From assembly GCF_013359775.1 (NCBI RefSeq), contig NZ_JABMCI010000060.1:124001-188000 (forward strand): DNA of 64,000 bases, given 5' to 3'. Both the position numbers and the translations under genes were made by a program. Shown piece after piece: positions 38,314 to 47,816 of this stretch (position 1 is its first letter; every line of letters starts with the position of its first letter). This stretch comes from Cellulomonas humilata (GTDB taxonomy: Bacteria > Actinomycetota > Actinomycetes > Actinomycetales > Cellulomonadaceae). The notes below the pieces were generated by a model. It was not told where the DNA came from. It saw only the letters and a program-made list of their open reading frames with translations, and did not search any database.

Positions 38314-39273
38314 ATGTCCGAGGGCCTACCGCGGTACGCCTACCTGGGTCCGGCCGGCACGTTCACCGAGGCCGCGCTCCGCCAGGTCGCTGCCGTCGGG
38401 GAGTGCGTCGACCTCCCCGTGGCCGACGTGGCCTCCGCCATCGACGCCGTCCGCACGGGCGACGCCGACTTCGCCGTGGTGGCCATCGAGAGCACGGTCG
38501 AGGGTGGGGTCACCGCCACGCTGGACAGCCTGGCCGCGGGCGACCCCCTGGTGATCCTGCGCGAGATGCTCGTGCCGGTGCAGTTCACGCTGGCCGCCGC
38601 GCCCGGGGTGCGGCTCCAGGACGTGCGACGCATCTCCGCCCACCCGCACGCGTGGGTGCAGTGCCGGCGCTGGCTCGCCCACCACCTGCCGTCCGTGGTG
38701 CACGTGCCGGCGACGTCGAACACGGCCCCTGCGGCGCTCATCGCCGCCGGACGGTCCGGCACCGACGCAGCGCTCGGCTTCGACGCCGCCCTCGTCCCGC
38801 CCGCCGCCGTGGAGTCCTACGGCCTGGTCCCGCTGGCCGAGAACGTCGCCGACAACGTCTCCGCGCAGACCCGGTTCGTGGTGGTGGGCCACCCCGGCGA
38901 CGTCCCGCCGGCCACCGGCGCCGACAAGACGACGCTCGTCGTGCACCTGCCCGACAACGAGGCGGGCGCGCTGCTCGCCATGCTGGAGCAGTTCGCGGTC
39001 CGGGGCGTGAACCTGTCCCGGATCGAGTCGCGGCCCATCGGCGACGCGCTCGGCCGCTACTCGTTCTCCCTCGACGCCGAGGGGCACATCACCGACGAGC
39101 GCGTCGGTGAGGCCGTCATGGGCCTGCACCGCCGCTGCCCGTTCGTGCGGTTCCTCGGCTCCTACCCGCGGGCCGACGCCGTCGAGCCGACCGTGCACGT
39201 GGGCACCGCGGACACCGACTTCGTCGGCGCGCGCGCGTGGTTGCAGCAGGTCAGGGGCGGTACCGCGACCTGA
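38314..39273 (+). CDS. pheA: Prephenate dehydratase
   Basis: 319 residues, ATG with GGGAGGG upstream. Catalytic domain (YLGPAGTFTEAAL; VVAIESTVEGGV; T186-R187-F188 with catalytic Thr) and C-terminal ACT domain (about 205-285, GALLAMLEQFAVRGVNLSRIESRP) that senses Phe for feedback control. It converts prephenate to phenylpyruvate in Phe synthesis. No chorismate mutase domain is fused. Block order pheA-lipid kinase-serS-HAD is conserved in actinobacteria. Confidence 0.95.
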   Translation: MSEGLPRYAYLGPAGTFTEAALRQVAAVGECVDLPVADVASAIDAVRTGDADFAVVAIESTVEGGVTATLDSLAAGDPLVILREMLVPVQFTLAAAPGVRLQDVRRISAHPHAWVQCRRWLAHHLPSVVHVPATSNTAPAALIAAGRSGTDAALGFDAALVPPAAVESYGLVPLAENVADNVSAQTRFVVVGHPGDVPPATGADKTTLVVHLPDNEAGALLAMLEQFAVRGVNLSRIESRPIGDALGRYSFSLDAEGHITDERVGEAVMGLHRRCPFVRFLGSYPRADAVEPTVHVGTADTDFVGARAWLQQVRGGTAT

Positions 39274-39276
39274 CGT

Positions 39277-40422
39277 TCAGGTCGCGGCCACCCGCACCAC
39301 CAGGGCGGCGTGGTCCACCCGCGCGGACAGCTCGGTCACCCGGCCCACGATGTCGCCGTCCACCTGCACGTGCTCGCCGCCCTGCACCACCACGCGGACT
39401 TCCTGCGCGCGGGTGTGGTCGATGCGGCCGATCTTGGCAGGCAGGTCGTTGCGCACGCCCGCGCCCTGGAGCACCACCTCACCGAACAGCTGCGCCCAGC
39501 CGGCGATCCCGCCCCGCGTGTCGATCGCCGCGACGTCCAGCCACCCGTCGTCCACCAGCGCGTCGGGCAGCAGCGTGATCCCGCCGGGCAGCTTGCCGCA
39601 GTTGCCGATGAGCAGGCTGCGCAGCCGGGTGGACGTCATCGGCTGGTCGTCGAGCCGGACGTGCACGCGTGTGCGTCGGCCGTGCAGGTGCCGCATGCCC
39701 GAGACGAAGTAGGCGATCCAGCCGACCCGCGCCTTGAGGTGCTCGTCGGTGTCGGCCACCATCGCGGCGTCGAACCCGAGGCCCGCGATCACCAGGAAGA
39801 TGTGGTCCCGCGGGAGGTCGACGTCCTCCGCGGGATCGTCGGCATCCTCGTCCTCCCCCTCCCACCGGTGCACCCGCAGCCAGCCGACGTCGATCGTGCG
39901 GTCGCGGCCCTCGAGGGCGACCAGCATGGCCGCGAGCGGGTCGCTCAGGGGCAGGTCCAGGTTCCGGGCCAGCAGGTTCCCGGTGCCCAGCGGCATGAGT
40001 CCCATGGGCACCCCGGTGCCCACCAGGCCCTCGGCCACCGCCCGCACCGTGCCGTCCCCGCCCATCGCGACCACGACGTCCGCACCCTCCGCGACGGCCT
40101 TGCGGGTCTGGCCGACCCCGGGGTCCGCGATCGTCGTCTCGAACCAGAGCGGCACGGGCAGCCCCTGCTCGGCGCACGCCCGCAGCACCGCTGCCCGCAG
40201 CGCCGGGACGTCCTGCTTGGAGGGGTTGGCGACGAACGCGACCTGCTGCCCCGTCTCGTCGACGTCCCGCGCCAGCCGGAGCGCCCGCTCGCTCGTCCCG
40301 GACCGCGGCGACTCGATCCGCCGCCGCAGCTCGCGCTGCCGCAGCCACAGGACGAGGACCAGCAGGAGCGCGGCGACCGCGGCCACGGCCGCACACACGG
40401 CCACCCACGCCTCCCACGTCAT
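39277..40422 (-). CDS. Diacylglycerol kinase-family lipid kinase
   Basis: 381 residues. One N-terminal membrane helix (about 5-27), then the DAGK catalytic domain with GGDGT (121-125), NPSKQD and LMPLGTGNLLARNLDLP. It should phosphorylate a lipid (diacylglycerol or a sphingosine-like lipid). On the minus strand TAGATT (plus 40429-40434) ends six bases before the ATG, indicating a leaderless transcript. Convergent with pheA, three bases apart. Confidence 0.9.
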   Translation of the reverse strand: MTWEAWVAVCAAVAAVAALLLVLVLWLRQRELRRRIESPRSGTSERALRLARDVDETGQQVAFVANPSKQDVPALRAAVLRACAEQGLPVPLWFETTIADPGVGQTRKAVAEGADVVVAMGGDGTVRAVAEGLVGTGVPMGLMPLGTGNLLARNLDLPLSDPLAAMLVALEGRDRTIDVGWLRVHRWEGEDEDADDPAEDVDLPRDHIFLVIAGLGFDAAMVADTDEHLKARVGWIAYFVSGMRHLHGRRTRVHVRLDDQPMTSTRLRSLLIGNCGKLPGGITLLPDALVDDGWLDVAAIDTRGGIAGWAQLFGEVVLQGAGVRNDLPAKIGRIDHTRAQEVRVVVQGGEHVQVDGDIVGRVTELSARVDHAALVVRVAAT

Positions 40423-40474
40423 GGGCAGAATCTACGGGGCTCGCGACCCGGGACCCCCGAGCCCCGCTGGCCGC

Positions 40475-40542
40475 CGAGTTCGTGAGTTCCCGTCGAGTTC
40501 GGTAGATACAGCTCACGAAGTCGGAGCCAACTCACGAACTCG
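40475..40542. repeat. 68-bp dispersed palindromic repeat, copy 2
   Basis: The same 14-bp terminal arms as copy 1 (CGAGTTCGTGAGTT at 40475-40488 and complement at 40529-40542), the same total length of 68 bases, and the same left-half continuation CCCG.CGA.TTCGGT. The centre differs from copy 1, and internal pairing is weaker. It lies in the divergent region between the lipid kinase (start 40422) and serS (start 40607), about 53 bases before the serS -10. Confidence 0.75.
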
Positions 40543-40606
40543 GGGCTGCGATGCCGCGGCGCGGAGCCGGTGCGAGGTGTCCGGTGCGGGTCTGTAGGGT
40601 TCTTGG

Positions 40607-41872
40607 GTGATCGATCTGCGGCTCCTGCGGGAGGATCCCGACCTAGTCCGCGCCAGCCAGGTGGCGCGCGGCGACGACCCCCACCTGGTCGACGAGGTGC
40701 TCGACGCCGACGCGCGCCGGCGCTCCGCACTGACCGAGTTCGAGACGCTCCGGGCCGAGCAGAAGTCCCTGGGCAAGCTGGTGGCGCAGGCGCAGGGCGA
40801 GGAGAAGCACGCCCTGCTGGCCCGCGCCAAGCACCTGGCCGAGCAGGTCAAGGGGCTGCAGTCCGACGCCGACGCCGCCGAGACGCGCGCCACCGAGCTG
40901 AGCCGCCGGATCTCGAACGTCGTCGAGGAGGGCGTGCCCGCGGGCGGCGAGGACGACTACGTGGTGCTCAAGTACGTCGGGGAGACGCGCGACTTCGACT
41001 TCCCCGTCAAGGACCATCTCGAGCTGGGCGAGGGCCTCGCGGCCATCGACACCGAGCGCGGCGCCAAGGTGTCCGGCGCGCGCTTCTACTACCTCACCGG
41101 CATCGGTGCGCGCCTGGAGCTGGCCCTGCTCAACGCGGCCGTGGACAAGGCCCTGAGCGCGGGGTTCACGCCTGTCATCACGCCGACGCTCGTCAAGCCC
41201 GAGGTCATGGCCGGCACGGGTTTCCTCGGCGCGCACGCGGACGAGATCTACCACCTGCCGGCCGACGACCTGTACCTGGTGGGCACCAGCGAGGTCGCGC
41301 TCGCGGGCTACCACATGGGCGAGATCCTCGACCTGTCGGCCGGCCCCAAGCGGTACGCCGGCTGGTCGGCGTGCTACCGGCGCGAGGCCGGCTCGTACGG
41401 CAAGGACACCCGCGGGATCATCCGCGTCCACCAGTTCCACAAGGTCGAGGCGTTCACGTACACGACCGTCGAGGACGCCGCCGACGAGCACCGCCGCATC
41501 CTCGGCTGGGAGGAGGAGATGCTGGCCCTCGCCGAGCTGCCGTACCGCGTGATCGACACGGCCGCCGGGGACCTGGGCTCCAGCGCCTCCCGCAAGTTCG
41601 ACTGCGAGGCCTGGCTGCCCAGCCAGCAGCGGTACCTCGAGCTCACGTCCACGTCGAACTGCACCACGTTCCAGGCCCGCCGCCTCGGCATCCGCGAGCG
41701 CACGGCGGACGGCTCGATGCGCCCGGTGGCCACGCTCAACGGCACCCTGGCGACCACCCGGTGGATCGTCGCGCTCCTGGAGAACCACCAGCAGGCCGAC
41801 GGCTCGGTGCGCGTCCCGGAGGGGCTGCGTCCGTACCTGGGCGGCCTCGAGGTGCTGGAGCCGGTGCGATGA
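40607..41872 (+). CDS. serS: Serine--tRNA ligase
   Basis: 421 residues. TAGGGT (40595-40600) ends six bases before the GTG, so a leaderless start. The N-terminal coiled-coil arm (about 28-100) grips the tRNA long variable arm. Class II core: motif 2 [22 protein letters not shown] and motif 3 [19 protein letters not shown], plus [10 protein letters not shown]. Charges tRNA-Ser. Followed by an overlapping HAD phosphatase gene. Confidence 0.97.
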   Translation: MIDLRLLREDPDLVRASQVARGDDPHLVDEVLDADARRRSALTEFETLRAEQKSLGKLVAQAQGEEKHALLARAKHLAEQVKGLQSDADAAETRATELSRRISNVVEEGVPAGGEDDYVVLKYVGETRDFDFPVKDHLELGEGLAAIDTERGAKVSGARFYYLTGIGARLELALLNAAVDKALSAGFTPVITPTLVKPEVMAGTGFLGAHADEIYHLPADDLYLVGTSEVALAGYHMGEILDLSAGPKRYAGWSACYRREAGSYGKDTRGIIRVHQFHKVEAFTYTTVEDAADEHRRILGWEEEMLALAELPYRVIDTAAGDLGSSASRKFDCEAWLPSQQRYLELTSTSNCTTFQARRLGIRERTADGSMRPVATLNGTLATTRWIVALLENHQQADGSVRVPEGLRPYLGGLEVLEPVR

Positions 41873-42666
41873 CCCGCTGCCGCCTCGTGGCCCTCGACGT
41901 CGACGGGACGCTCATGTCCTACGACGGCACGATCTCCGACGCCGTGCGCGAGGCGGTCCTCCAGGTGCGCGACGCCGGCCTGCAGGTGGTGCTGGCGACC
42001 GGCCGCGGCGTGCACTCCGCGGCGCCCGTGGCCCGGGAGCTCGGGCTGACGGAGGGCTGGGTCGTCTGCTCGAACGGGGCCGTCACCGCGCGCCTCGACC
42101 CCGAGGCCGAGAACGGCTACGAGATCGTCCGGGTGGTCACGTTCGACCCCGGCCCCGCGCTGCGCACGATCGTGCTGGAGCTCCCCGACGCCCTGTACGC
42201 GGTCGAGGACCTCGGCCTGGGCTTCCGCGTGTCCGCCGACTTCCCCGACGGCGAGCTGTCGGGGGACCTCGAGGTGGTCTCGTTCGAGGAGCTGACCGCG
42301 ACGCCGGCCACCCGCGTGGTCATCCGCAGCCCGCAGAGCACGCCGCAGGAGTTCCACGAGCTGGTCGAGCGCGTGGGCCTGCACGAGGTCGAGTACGCCG
42401 TGGGCTGGTCCGCGTGGCTGGACCTGACGCCCGGCGGCGTGTCGAAGGCGAGCGCGCTCGAGGAGGTCCGCCAGCACCTCGGGGTGCAGCCGCACGCCAC
42501 CGTCGCGATCGGTGACGGCGGCAACGACGTGCAGATGCTCCGGTGGGCTGCGCGCGGGGTCGCCATGGGCCACGCGCCCGAGGCGGTCCGGGCCGCGGCC
42601 GACGAGGTCACGGGCACCATCGACGACGACGGCGCGCTCGCCGTCCTGCGCAGCCTGCTCGTCTGA
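41869..42666 (+). CDS. HAD-superfamily (Cof-type) phosphatase
   Basis: 265 residues. ATG overlaps the serS stop (ATGA). Motif I DVDGT (D10 nucleophile, D12), then motif [12 protein letters not shown] and a C2 cap between them. Cof-type enzymes dephosphorylate sugar phosphates or flavin precursors; substrate not known. Translational coupling to serS is a widespread actinobacterial arrangement. Confidence 0.92.
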   Translation: MTRCRLVALDVDGTLMSYDGTISDAVREAVLQVRDAGLQVVLATGRGVHSAAPVARELGLTEGWVVCSNGAVTARLDPEAENGYEIVRVVTFDPGPALRTIVLELPDALYAVEDLGLGFRVSADFPDGELSGDLEVVSFEELTATPATRVVIRSPQSTPQEFHELVERVGLHEVEYAVGWSAWLDLTPGGVSKASALEEVRQHLGVQPHATVAIGDGGNDVQMLRWAARGVAMGHAPEAVRAAADEVTGTIDDDGALAVLRSLLV

Positions 42667-42806
42667 CGTCGCCGTGGACCGTCCACGCTGCTGACGATCT
42701 CGTGCGCTCCGAGGGTGTTTCCCCACGATTTCCGTTGTCCACCTGCGTCGAGGTCGACCTGTGACTCAATCGTGACCGTATTGCCCGGTCCCAACGGTTG
42801 CGTCTG

Positions 42807-42836
42807 CTTTGCGTAAAGGCTTGCATCGCTTGCAAG
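42807..42836 (+). promoter_or_regulatory. Tandem operator candidates upstream of sugar ABC operon
   Basis: Two adjacent inverted repeats: CTTTGCGTAAAG (42807-42818) and CTTGCA-TCGCT-TGCAAG (42820-42836, perfect 6-bp arms). The second resembles maltose-type LacI operators of actinobacteria. They lie 52-82 bases before the binding-protein start at 42889, in a 222-base promoter region. Confidence 0.55.
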
Positions 42837-42888
42837 GGTGCCGGGGAACCGCCGGCACCACACCGGAGCATGACGACGTGGAGGTCTC

Positions 42889-44271
42889 ATGAACGGCACA
42901 CGCAGGCGCCGCAGCTACGTGGCAGCGGCAGCGGCGGGGGCAAGTCTCGCGCTGGTTCTCACGGCGTGCTCGAGCGACGACGACGGCGGCGGTGGGGGCG
43001 ACGACGCCTCGAGCTCGACCGACTGTGCGGCGTTCGAGCAGTACGGCGACCTCGAGGGCAAGTCGATCAGCGTGTACACGTCGATCGTCGACCCGGAGTC
43101 GGTCCAGCAGACCGACTCGTACATCCCCTTCGAGGAGTGCACGGGCGCGACCATCGAGTACGAGGGGTCGCGCGAGTTCGAGGCGCAGCTGCCCGTCCGT
43201 CTGCAGGCCGGCAACCCGCCGGACATCGCGTACATCCCGCAGCCCGGCTTCCTCGCGTCGATCGTCGCCGACTACCCCGACGTCGTCGTCGCGGCCCCGC
43301 AGGCCGTCATCGACAACGCCAACGAGTACTACACCGAGGGCTGGGTCAACTACGGCACGGTCGACGGCACGCTCTACGCGACGCCGCTGGGCGCCAACGT
43401 GAAGTCGTTCGTCTGGTACTCGCCGGCCGCGTTCGAGGAGAACGGCTACGAGATCCCCACCACGTGGGACGACCTCCTCGCCCTCACCGACACGATCGCG
43501 GCGGACTTCCCCGACGCCAAGCCGTGGTGCGCGGGCATCGAGTCCGGTGACGCCACCGGCTGGCCGGCCACCGACTGGCTAGAGGACGTGCTGCTGCGCA
43601 CGGCCGGCCCCGAGGTCTACGACCAGTGGGTCACCCACGAGATCCCCTTCAACGACCCGCAGGTCCTGACCGCCCTCGAGGCCGTCGGCGGCATCCTGAA
43701 GAACGCGGACTACGTGAACGGCGGCCTGGGCGACGTCCAGTCCATCGCCACGGCCCCGTGGAACGAGTCGGCGAACGGCATCCCGGACCAGACGTGCTTC
43801 CTGCACCGCGCGGCCAACTTCTACCAGGCCAACTGGGACGAGGGCCTCACGGTCGCCGAGGACGGCGACGTCTACGCGTTCTACCTGCCCGGTGAGTCGG
43901 CCGACGACAAGCCGCTGCTCGGCGGTGGCGAGTTCGTGACGGCCTTCGCGGACCGTCCCGAGGTCCAGGCGTTCCAGGCGTACCTGTCCAGCCCGGAGTG
44001 GGCCAACGCCAAGGCCGCGGCCACCGGCCAGGGCTGGCTGAGCGCCAACAGCGGCCTCGACCCGGAGCTGCTCCAGTCGCCGATCGACAAGCTGTCGTTC
44101 GACCTGCTGACCGACGACAGCTACACCTTCCGGTTCGACGGCTCCGACCAGATGCCCGGTGCCGTCGGCGCCGACGCGTTCTGGAAGCAGATGACCGCGT
44201 GGATCGCGGAGGACCAGTCCGACGCCGAGACCCTCGACAACATCGAGGCGGCCTGGCCGGCTTCGTCCTGA
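42889..44271 (+). CDS. Carbohydrate ABC transporter substrate-binding lipoprotein (AglE-like)
   Basis: 460 residues. Twin-Arg-like start RRRRSY and lipobox LTAC (C27), then an extracellular-solute-binding protein of family 1 (GATIEYEGSREFEAQLPVRLQAGNPPDIAYIPQPG). Closest in pattern to alpha-glucoside binding proteins. It captures an oligosaccharide for the permeases encoded at 44381 and 45367. Operator candidates lie upstream and a hairpin follows the stop. Confidence 0.9.
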   Translation: MNGTRRRRSYVAAAAAGASLALVLTACSSDDDGGGGGDDASSSTDCAAFEQYGDLEGKSISVYTSIVDPESVQQTDSYIPFEECTGATIEYEGSREFEAQLPVRLQAGNPPDIAYIPQPGFLASIVADYPDVVVAAPQAVIDNANEYYTEGWVNYGTVDGTLYATPLGANVKSFVWYSPAAFEENGYEIPTTWDDLLALTDTIAADFPDAKPWCAGIESGDATGWPATDWLEDVLLRTAGPEVYDQWVTHEIPFNDPQVLTALEAVGGILKNADYVNGGLGDVQSIATAPWNESANGIPDQTCFLHRAANFYQANWDEGLTVAEDGDVYAFYLPGESADDKPLLGGGEFVTAFADRPEVQAFQAYLSSPEWANAKAAATGQGWLSANSGLDPELLQSPIDKLSFDLLTDDSYTFRFDGSDQMPGAVGADAFWKQMTAWIAEDQSDAETLDNIEAAWPASS

Positions 44272-44287
44272 CCGGCTGACGGAACGG

Positions 44288-44318
44288 GGTGGGAGTCGTC
44301 GGCTCGGCGGCTCCCACC
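44288..44318 (+). terminator. Intra-operon hairpin after the binding-protein gene
   Basis: GGTGGGAG at 44288-44295 pairs with CTCCCACC at 44311-44318, with a 15-nt loop, in the 109-base gap between binding-protein and permease genes. Probably an attenuator or 3' mRNA stabiliser that raises binding-protein levels relative to permeases. Confidence 0.5.
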
Positions 44319-44380
44319 TCGGCGTTCTGGGCGTATCGTCCCGGAAGGCGCCACCTCGACGATGAGGGAAAGGGTGAGGA

Positions 44381-45370
44381 ATGGACTGGTTCATCGAAGC
44401 GGACTCCGTGGGACACAAGTTCGCGTTGATGTTCGTCGCGATCCTGCTGTTCGTCGGAATCATGGGTGCGATCCTCTTCGGGATCGACAAGCTCAAGAGG
44501 GTCCCGATCTGGGTGGTCGTCGCCGGTTTCCTCGGCCCCACCCTGATCTTCGTGGTCTTCGGCCTGGTGTACCCCGGGCTCAACACGATCAAGCTGTCGC
44601 TGTACGACGCGAAGAGCAAGAACTTCGTCGGCCTCGACAACTACGTCACCGCGTTCACGCAGGACCAGTTCCAGACCGTGCTCCGCAACACGATGCTGTG
44701 GGTGGTCCTGGTGCCGATCCTCGCGACGGCGATCGGGCTGATCTACGCCGTGCTCGTGGACCGCACGCGCTACGAGTCGCTGGCCAAGACCCTGATCTTC
44801 CTGCCCATGTCGATCTCGCTCGTGGGCGCCAGCATCATCTGGAAGTTCGTCTACGAGTACAAGCCGAACCAGGGCAACATCCAGCAGATCGGCCTGGCCA
44901 ACCAGATCCTGGTGTGGCTGGGGCTGGAGCCGTACCAGTTCCTGCTCAACCAACCGTGGAACACGTTCTTCCTCATCGCGGTGATGATCTGGATCCAGGC
45001 CGGCTTTGCGATGACGGTCCTGTCGGCCGCCATCAAGGCGATCCCCGACGACATCACCGAGGCGGCCCGGCTCGACGGGCTGCACGGGGTCGGCATGTTC
45101 CGGTTCATCACCGTGCCGAGCATCCGTCCCGCGCTGGTGGTCGTGATCACGACGATCGCCATGGGCACGCTCAAGGTCTTCGACATCGTCCGGACCATGA
45201 CCGGCGGCAACTTCAACACCTCGGTCGTGGCCTACGAGTTCTACACGCAGAGCTTCCGCGCGCAGCAGGCCGGACTGGGCGCCGCGCTCGCGGTCATCCT
45301 CTTCGTGCTGGTGATCCCGATCATCGTCTACAACGTCCGGCAGCTCCGCCTCTCGGAGGAGATCCGATGA
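44381..45370 (+). CDS. Carbohydrate ABC transporter permease 1 (AglF/MalF type)
   Basis: 329 residues, ATG with GTGAGGA upstream. About eight membrane helices; the EAA loop that contacts the ATPase is ITEAARLDGLHGVGMFRFITVPSIRP. Forms a heterodimeric channel with the following gene product. The stop overlaps the next ATG (ATGA). Confidence 0.93.
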   Translation: MDWFIEADSVGHKFALMFVAILLFVGIMGAILFGIDKLKRVPIWVVVAGFLGPTLIFVVFGLVYPGLNTIKLSLYDAKSKNFVGLDNYVTAFTQDQFQTVLRNTMLWVVLVPILATAIGLIYAVLVDRTRYESLAKTLIFLPMSISLVGASIIWKFVYEYKPNQGNIQQIGLANQILVWLGLEPYQFLLNQPWNTFFLIAVMIWIQAGFAMTVLSAAIKAIPDDITEAARLDGLHGVGMFRFITVPSIRPALVVVITTIAMGTLKVFDIVRTMTGGNFNTSVVAYEFYTQSFRAQQAGLGAALAVILFVLVIPIIVYNVRQLRLSEEIR

Positions 45371-46320
45371 CCGCCGCCTCCGCCCCGCTGCCTCCCGCCT
45401 CGCTGGTCGAGCCGGAGGAGGTGGACACCACCCGCAAGTCCACGAAGATGTCCCGCGCCGACGCGCGCGCCGCCGCCGTCAAGGGCAAGCTCAGCTCCCC
45501 GTGGACGTCGCTGATCGCCATCCTCATCGCGATCGTCTGGACGGTGCCCACGTTCGGCCTGCTGATCACGTCCTTCCGGCCGCGCTCGGAGATCCGGACG
45601 TCCGGCTGGTGGACCCTGCCGTGGAACTTCGAGCTCACGCTGGAGAACTACCAGGAGGCCCTGTTCGGCTCGTCGACCAGCCTGGCCACCTACTTCGTGA
45701 ACTCGATCGTCATCACCCTGCCGGCGGTGATCATCCCGATCGCGCTGGCGCTGCTGGCGGCCTACGCGTTCGCGTGGATCGACTTCAAGGGCCGCAACAT
45801 CCTGTTCGTCGCGGTGTTCGCGCTCCAGGTGGTGCCCATCCAGGTCACGCTGATCCCGCTGCTCTCGCAGTACGTGGACTGGGGGATCGCCGGGTCGTTC
45901 TGGGTGATCTGGCTGTCGCACTCGATCTTCGCGCTGCCCCTGGCCATCTACATCCTGCACAACTTCATGAAGGACATCCCGCCGTCGCTGGTCGAGGCCG
46001 CGCGGATGGACGGCGCCGGGCACGTGAAGATCTTCTTCCAGGTGCTCATGCCGCTGCTCACGCCCGCGATCGCGTCCTTCGCGATCTTCCAGTTCCTCTG
46101 GGTGTGGAACGACCTGCTGGTCGCGCTGACGTTCGCCGGCGGGACCACCGACGTGGCACCGCTGACCGTGCGCCTGGCGGAGCTGAGCGGGACGCGCGGG
46201 TCGCAGTGGCAGCTGCTGTCGGCGGGCGCGTTCATCGCCCTCGTCGTGCCGCTGATCGTGTTCCTGTCGTTGCAGCGGTACTTCGTGCGCGGCCTGCTGG
46301 CGGGGTCGGTCAAGGGGTAG
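45367..46320 (+). CDS. Carbohydrate ABC transporter permease 2 (AglG/MalG type)
   Basis: 317 residues with six membrane helices after a charged N-terminal tail (about 50 residues). The EAA loop is LVEAARMDGAGHVKIFFQVLMPLLTP. No ATPase gene follows; actinobacterial sugar importers of this kind commonly share one MsiK-type ATPase encoded elsewhere, which I infer here. Confidence 0.93.
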   Translation: MTAASAPLPPASLVEPEEVDTTRKSTKMSRADARAAAVKGKLSSPWTSLIAILIAIVWTVPTFGLLITSFRPRSEIRTSGWWTLPWNFELTLENYQEALFGSSTSLATYFVNSIVITLPAVIIPIALALLAAYAFAWIDFKGRNILFVAVFALQVVPIQVTLIPLLSQYVDWGIAGSFWVIWLSHSIFALPLAIYILHNFMKDIPPSLVEAARMDGAGHVKIFFQVLMPLLTPAIASFAIFQFLWVWNDLLVALTFAGGTTDVAPLTVRLAELSGTRGSQWQLLSAGAFIALVVPLIVFLSLQRYFVRGLLAGSVKG

Positions 46321-46335
46321 CCCTAGCCTGAGGAC

Positions 46336-47199
46336 GTGCCCGCGCCCCTGCTCTTCATCCTCTCGGGGCTGACGCAGTACCTCGGCGCGGCACTCGCGGT
46401 CGGCATCTTCGGCACGGTCGCCGCGGCGACCGTCGCGTGGCTGCGCATCGCGGTCGCCGCCGTCGTGCTGCTCCTGTGGCGACGGCCGTGGCGGTCGCGG
46501 TTCACCCGGCAGGACCTGCGCACCGCGGTGGTGTTCGGCGTGGTCCTGGGCGTCATGAACGTGGCGTTCTACATCGCCATCGACCACCTGCCGCTCGGCA
46601 CGGCGGTCTCGATCGAGTTCCTCGGTCCCGTGGCGGTCGCGGCCCTCACCGGACGCGGCTGGCGGGACCGGGTGGGCATCGCGATCGCCGCGGTCGGCGT
46701 CGTCCTGCTCGCCGGGGTGAGCCTGGACACCGGGCCGGACGCGGTGATCGGGCTCGTGGCGATCGGCGTGGCGGCCACCTGCTGGGCGGCGTACATCCTG
46801 CTCGGCAGGCGGGTGGCCCGGGCGGCGACCGGTGGGATCACCGGCCTGTCGGTGGCGATGGCGGCGGGTGCGGTGGTGCTCGCGCCGTTCCTCGCCTGGG
46901 GCGCGGGACCGGTGCTGCGCGACCCGCAGCTGGCGGCGCTCGTCGTCGGGATCGCGGTGTGCTCGTCGGTGATCCCGTACGCGCTCGAGCAGGTGGTGCT
47001 GCGGCGGGTGCGGGCCGCCACGTTCGCGGTGCTGCTGGCGATGCTCCCGGCGACGGCCGCGGTGATCGGGGCCGTGATGCTCCAGCAGGTGCCGCACGGG
47101 CTCGAGGTGGTCGGCCTGCTGCTGGTCTCGGGCGCGATCGTGCTCACCGGGCTCGACCGCGAGGAGCCGCCGACGGAGGAGGCGCCCCCGCCGGCCTGA
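46336..47199 (+). CDS. EamA-family transporter (RhtA-like)
   Basis: 287 residues, ten membrane helices in two EamA repeats. TAGCCT (46324-46329) ends six bases before the GTG, so it may have its own leaderless mRNA despite following the sugar operon by 15 bases. RhtA-like proteins export threonine, homoserine or other amino acids; the second repeat carries SSVIPYALEQVVLRRV, a typical RhtA segment. Confidence 0.88.
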   Translation: MPAPLLFILSGLTQYLGAALAVGIFGTVAAATVAWLRIAVAAVVLLLWRRPWRSRFTRQDLRTAVVFGVVLGVMNVAFYIAIDHLPLGTAVSIEFLGPVAVAALTGRGWRDRVGIAIAAVGVVLLAGVSLDTGPDAVIGLVAIGVAATCWAAYILLGRRVARAATGGITGLSVAMAAGAVVLAPFLAWGAGPVLRDPQLAALVVGIAVCSSVIPYALEQVVLRRVRAATFAVLLAMLPATAAVIGAVMLQQVPHGLEVVGLLLVSGAIVLTGLDREEPPTEEAPPPA

Positions 47200-47206
47200 C
47201 GTCCTG

Positions 47207-47743
47207 CTACAGGTACTGGCCCGTGGAGGGGTTCCGGCCGCTGGCGTCGGTCGCCGGGGTCTCCAGGCCGCTCGGCACCGGACCGGACGGCAGCTGCCGC
47301 CGCATGCCGGTGAGCTGGTTCTGGGCGGCCACCTGCTGGGCCACCAGGGCGGTCTGGATGCCGTGGAAGAGGCCCTCGAGCCACCCCACCAGCTGCGCCT
47401 GCGCGATCCGGAGCTCGGCGTCCGAGGGTGCCTGGTCCTCGACGAACGGCAGGGTGATCCGGTGCAGCTCCGCCACGAGCTCCGGGGAGAGGCCCTCCTC
47501 CAGCTCGTGCAGGGACCGCTCGTGGATCTCGGCCAGGCGGGCGCGGGCGGCGTCGTCGAGCGGGGCGCTGCGCACCTCGTCCAGGAGCTGCTTGATCATC
47601 GTGCCGATGCGCATGACCTTCGCCGGCTGGCCGACGAGGGAGACAATGTCCTCGGGCTCGTCGTCGTCGCCCTCGGCGGGGTCGATCACCACCACGCGCG
47701 GCTCGTCGTCGGTCGGTGCGTCCTGGGTGTCGTTGTCGGTCAC
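47207..47743 (-). CDS. bpa: Bacterial proteasome activator (Bpa/PafE)
   Basis: 178 residues from GTG 47743; a start at 47818 would overlap the opposite-strand gene. An acidic, disordered N-terminus precedes a four-helix core (IKQLLDEVRSAP, LVGWLEGLFHGIQTALVAQQ). The protein ends in GQYL, the conserved C-terminal tail that docks into the 20S proteasome alpha ring. Bpa forms an ATP-independent ring that opens the proteasome gate for unfolded proteins. The presence of this gene predicts a 20S proteasome elsewhere in the genome. Confidence 0.9.
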   Translation of the reverse strand: MTDNDTQDAPTDDEPRVVVIDPAEGDDDEPEDIVSLVGQPAKVMRIGTMIKQLLDEVRSAPLDDAARARLAEIHERSLHELEEGLSPELVAELHRITLPFVEDQAPSDAELRIAQAQLVGWLEGLFHGIQTALVAQQVAAQNQLTGMRRQLPSGPVPSGLETPATDASGRNPSTGQYL

Positions 47744-47816
47744 CAGGGCATTCTCACCGACTCCGGGCCCGGGCGCAGCGATCGGGCGAGGGATCCTGCT
47801 CGCTAGGGTGTCCGCC

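Noticed and set aside
40423..40606. tRNA or small RNA gene next to serS
   Set aside because: The hairpin there is a copy of the 68-bp palindrome found at 25155; it has no cloverleaf, CCA or T-loop features.
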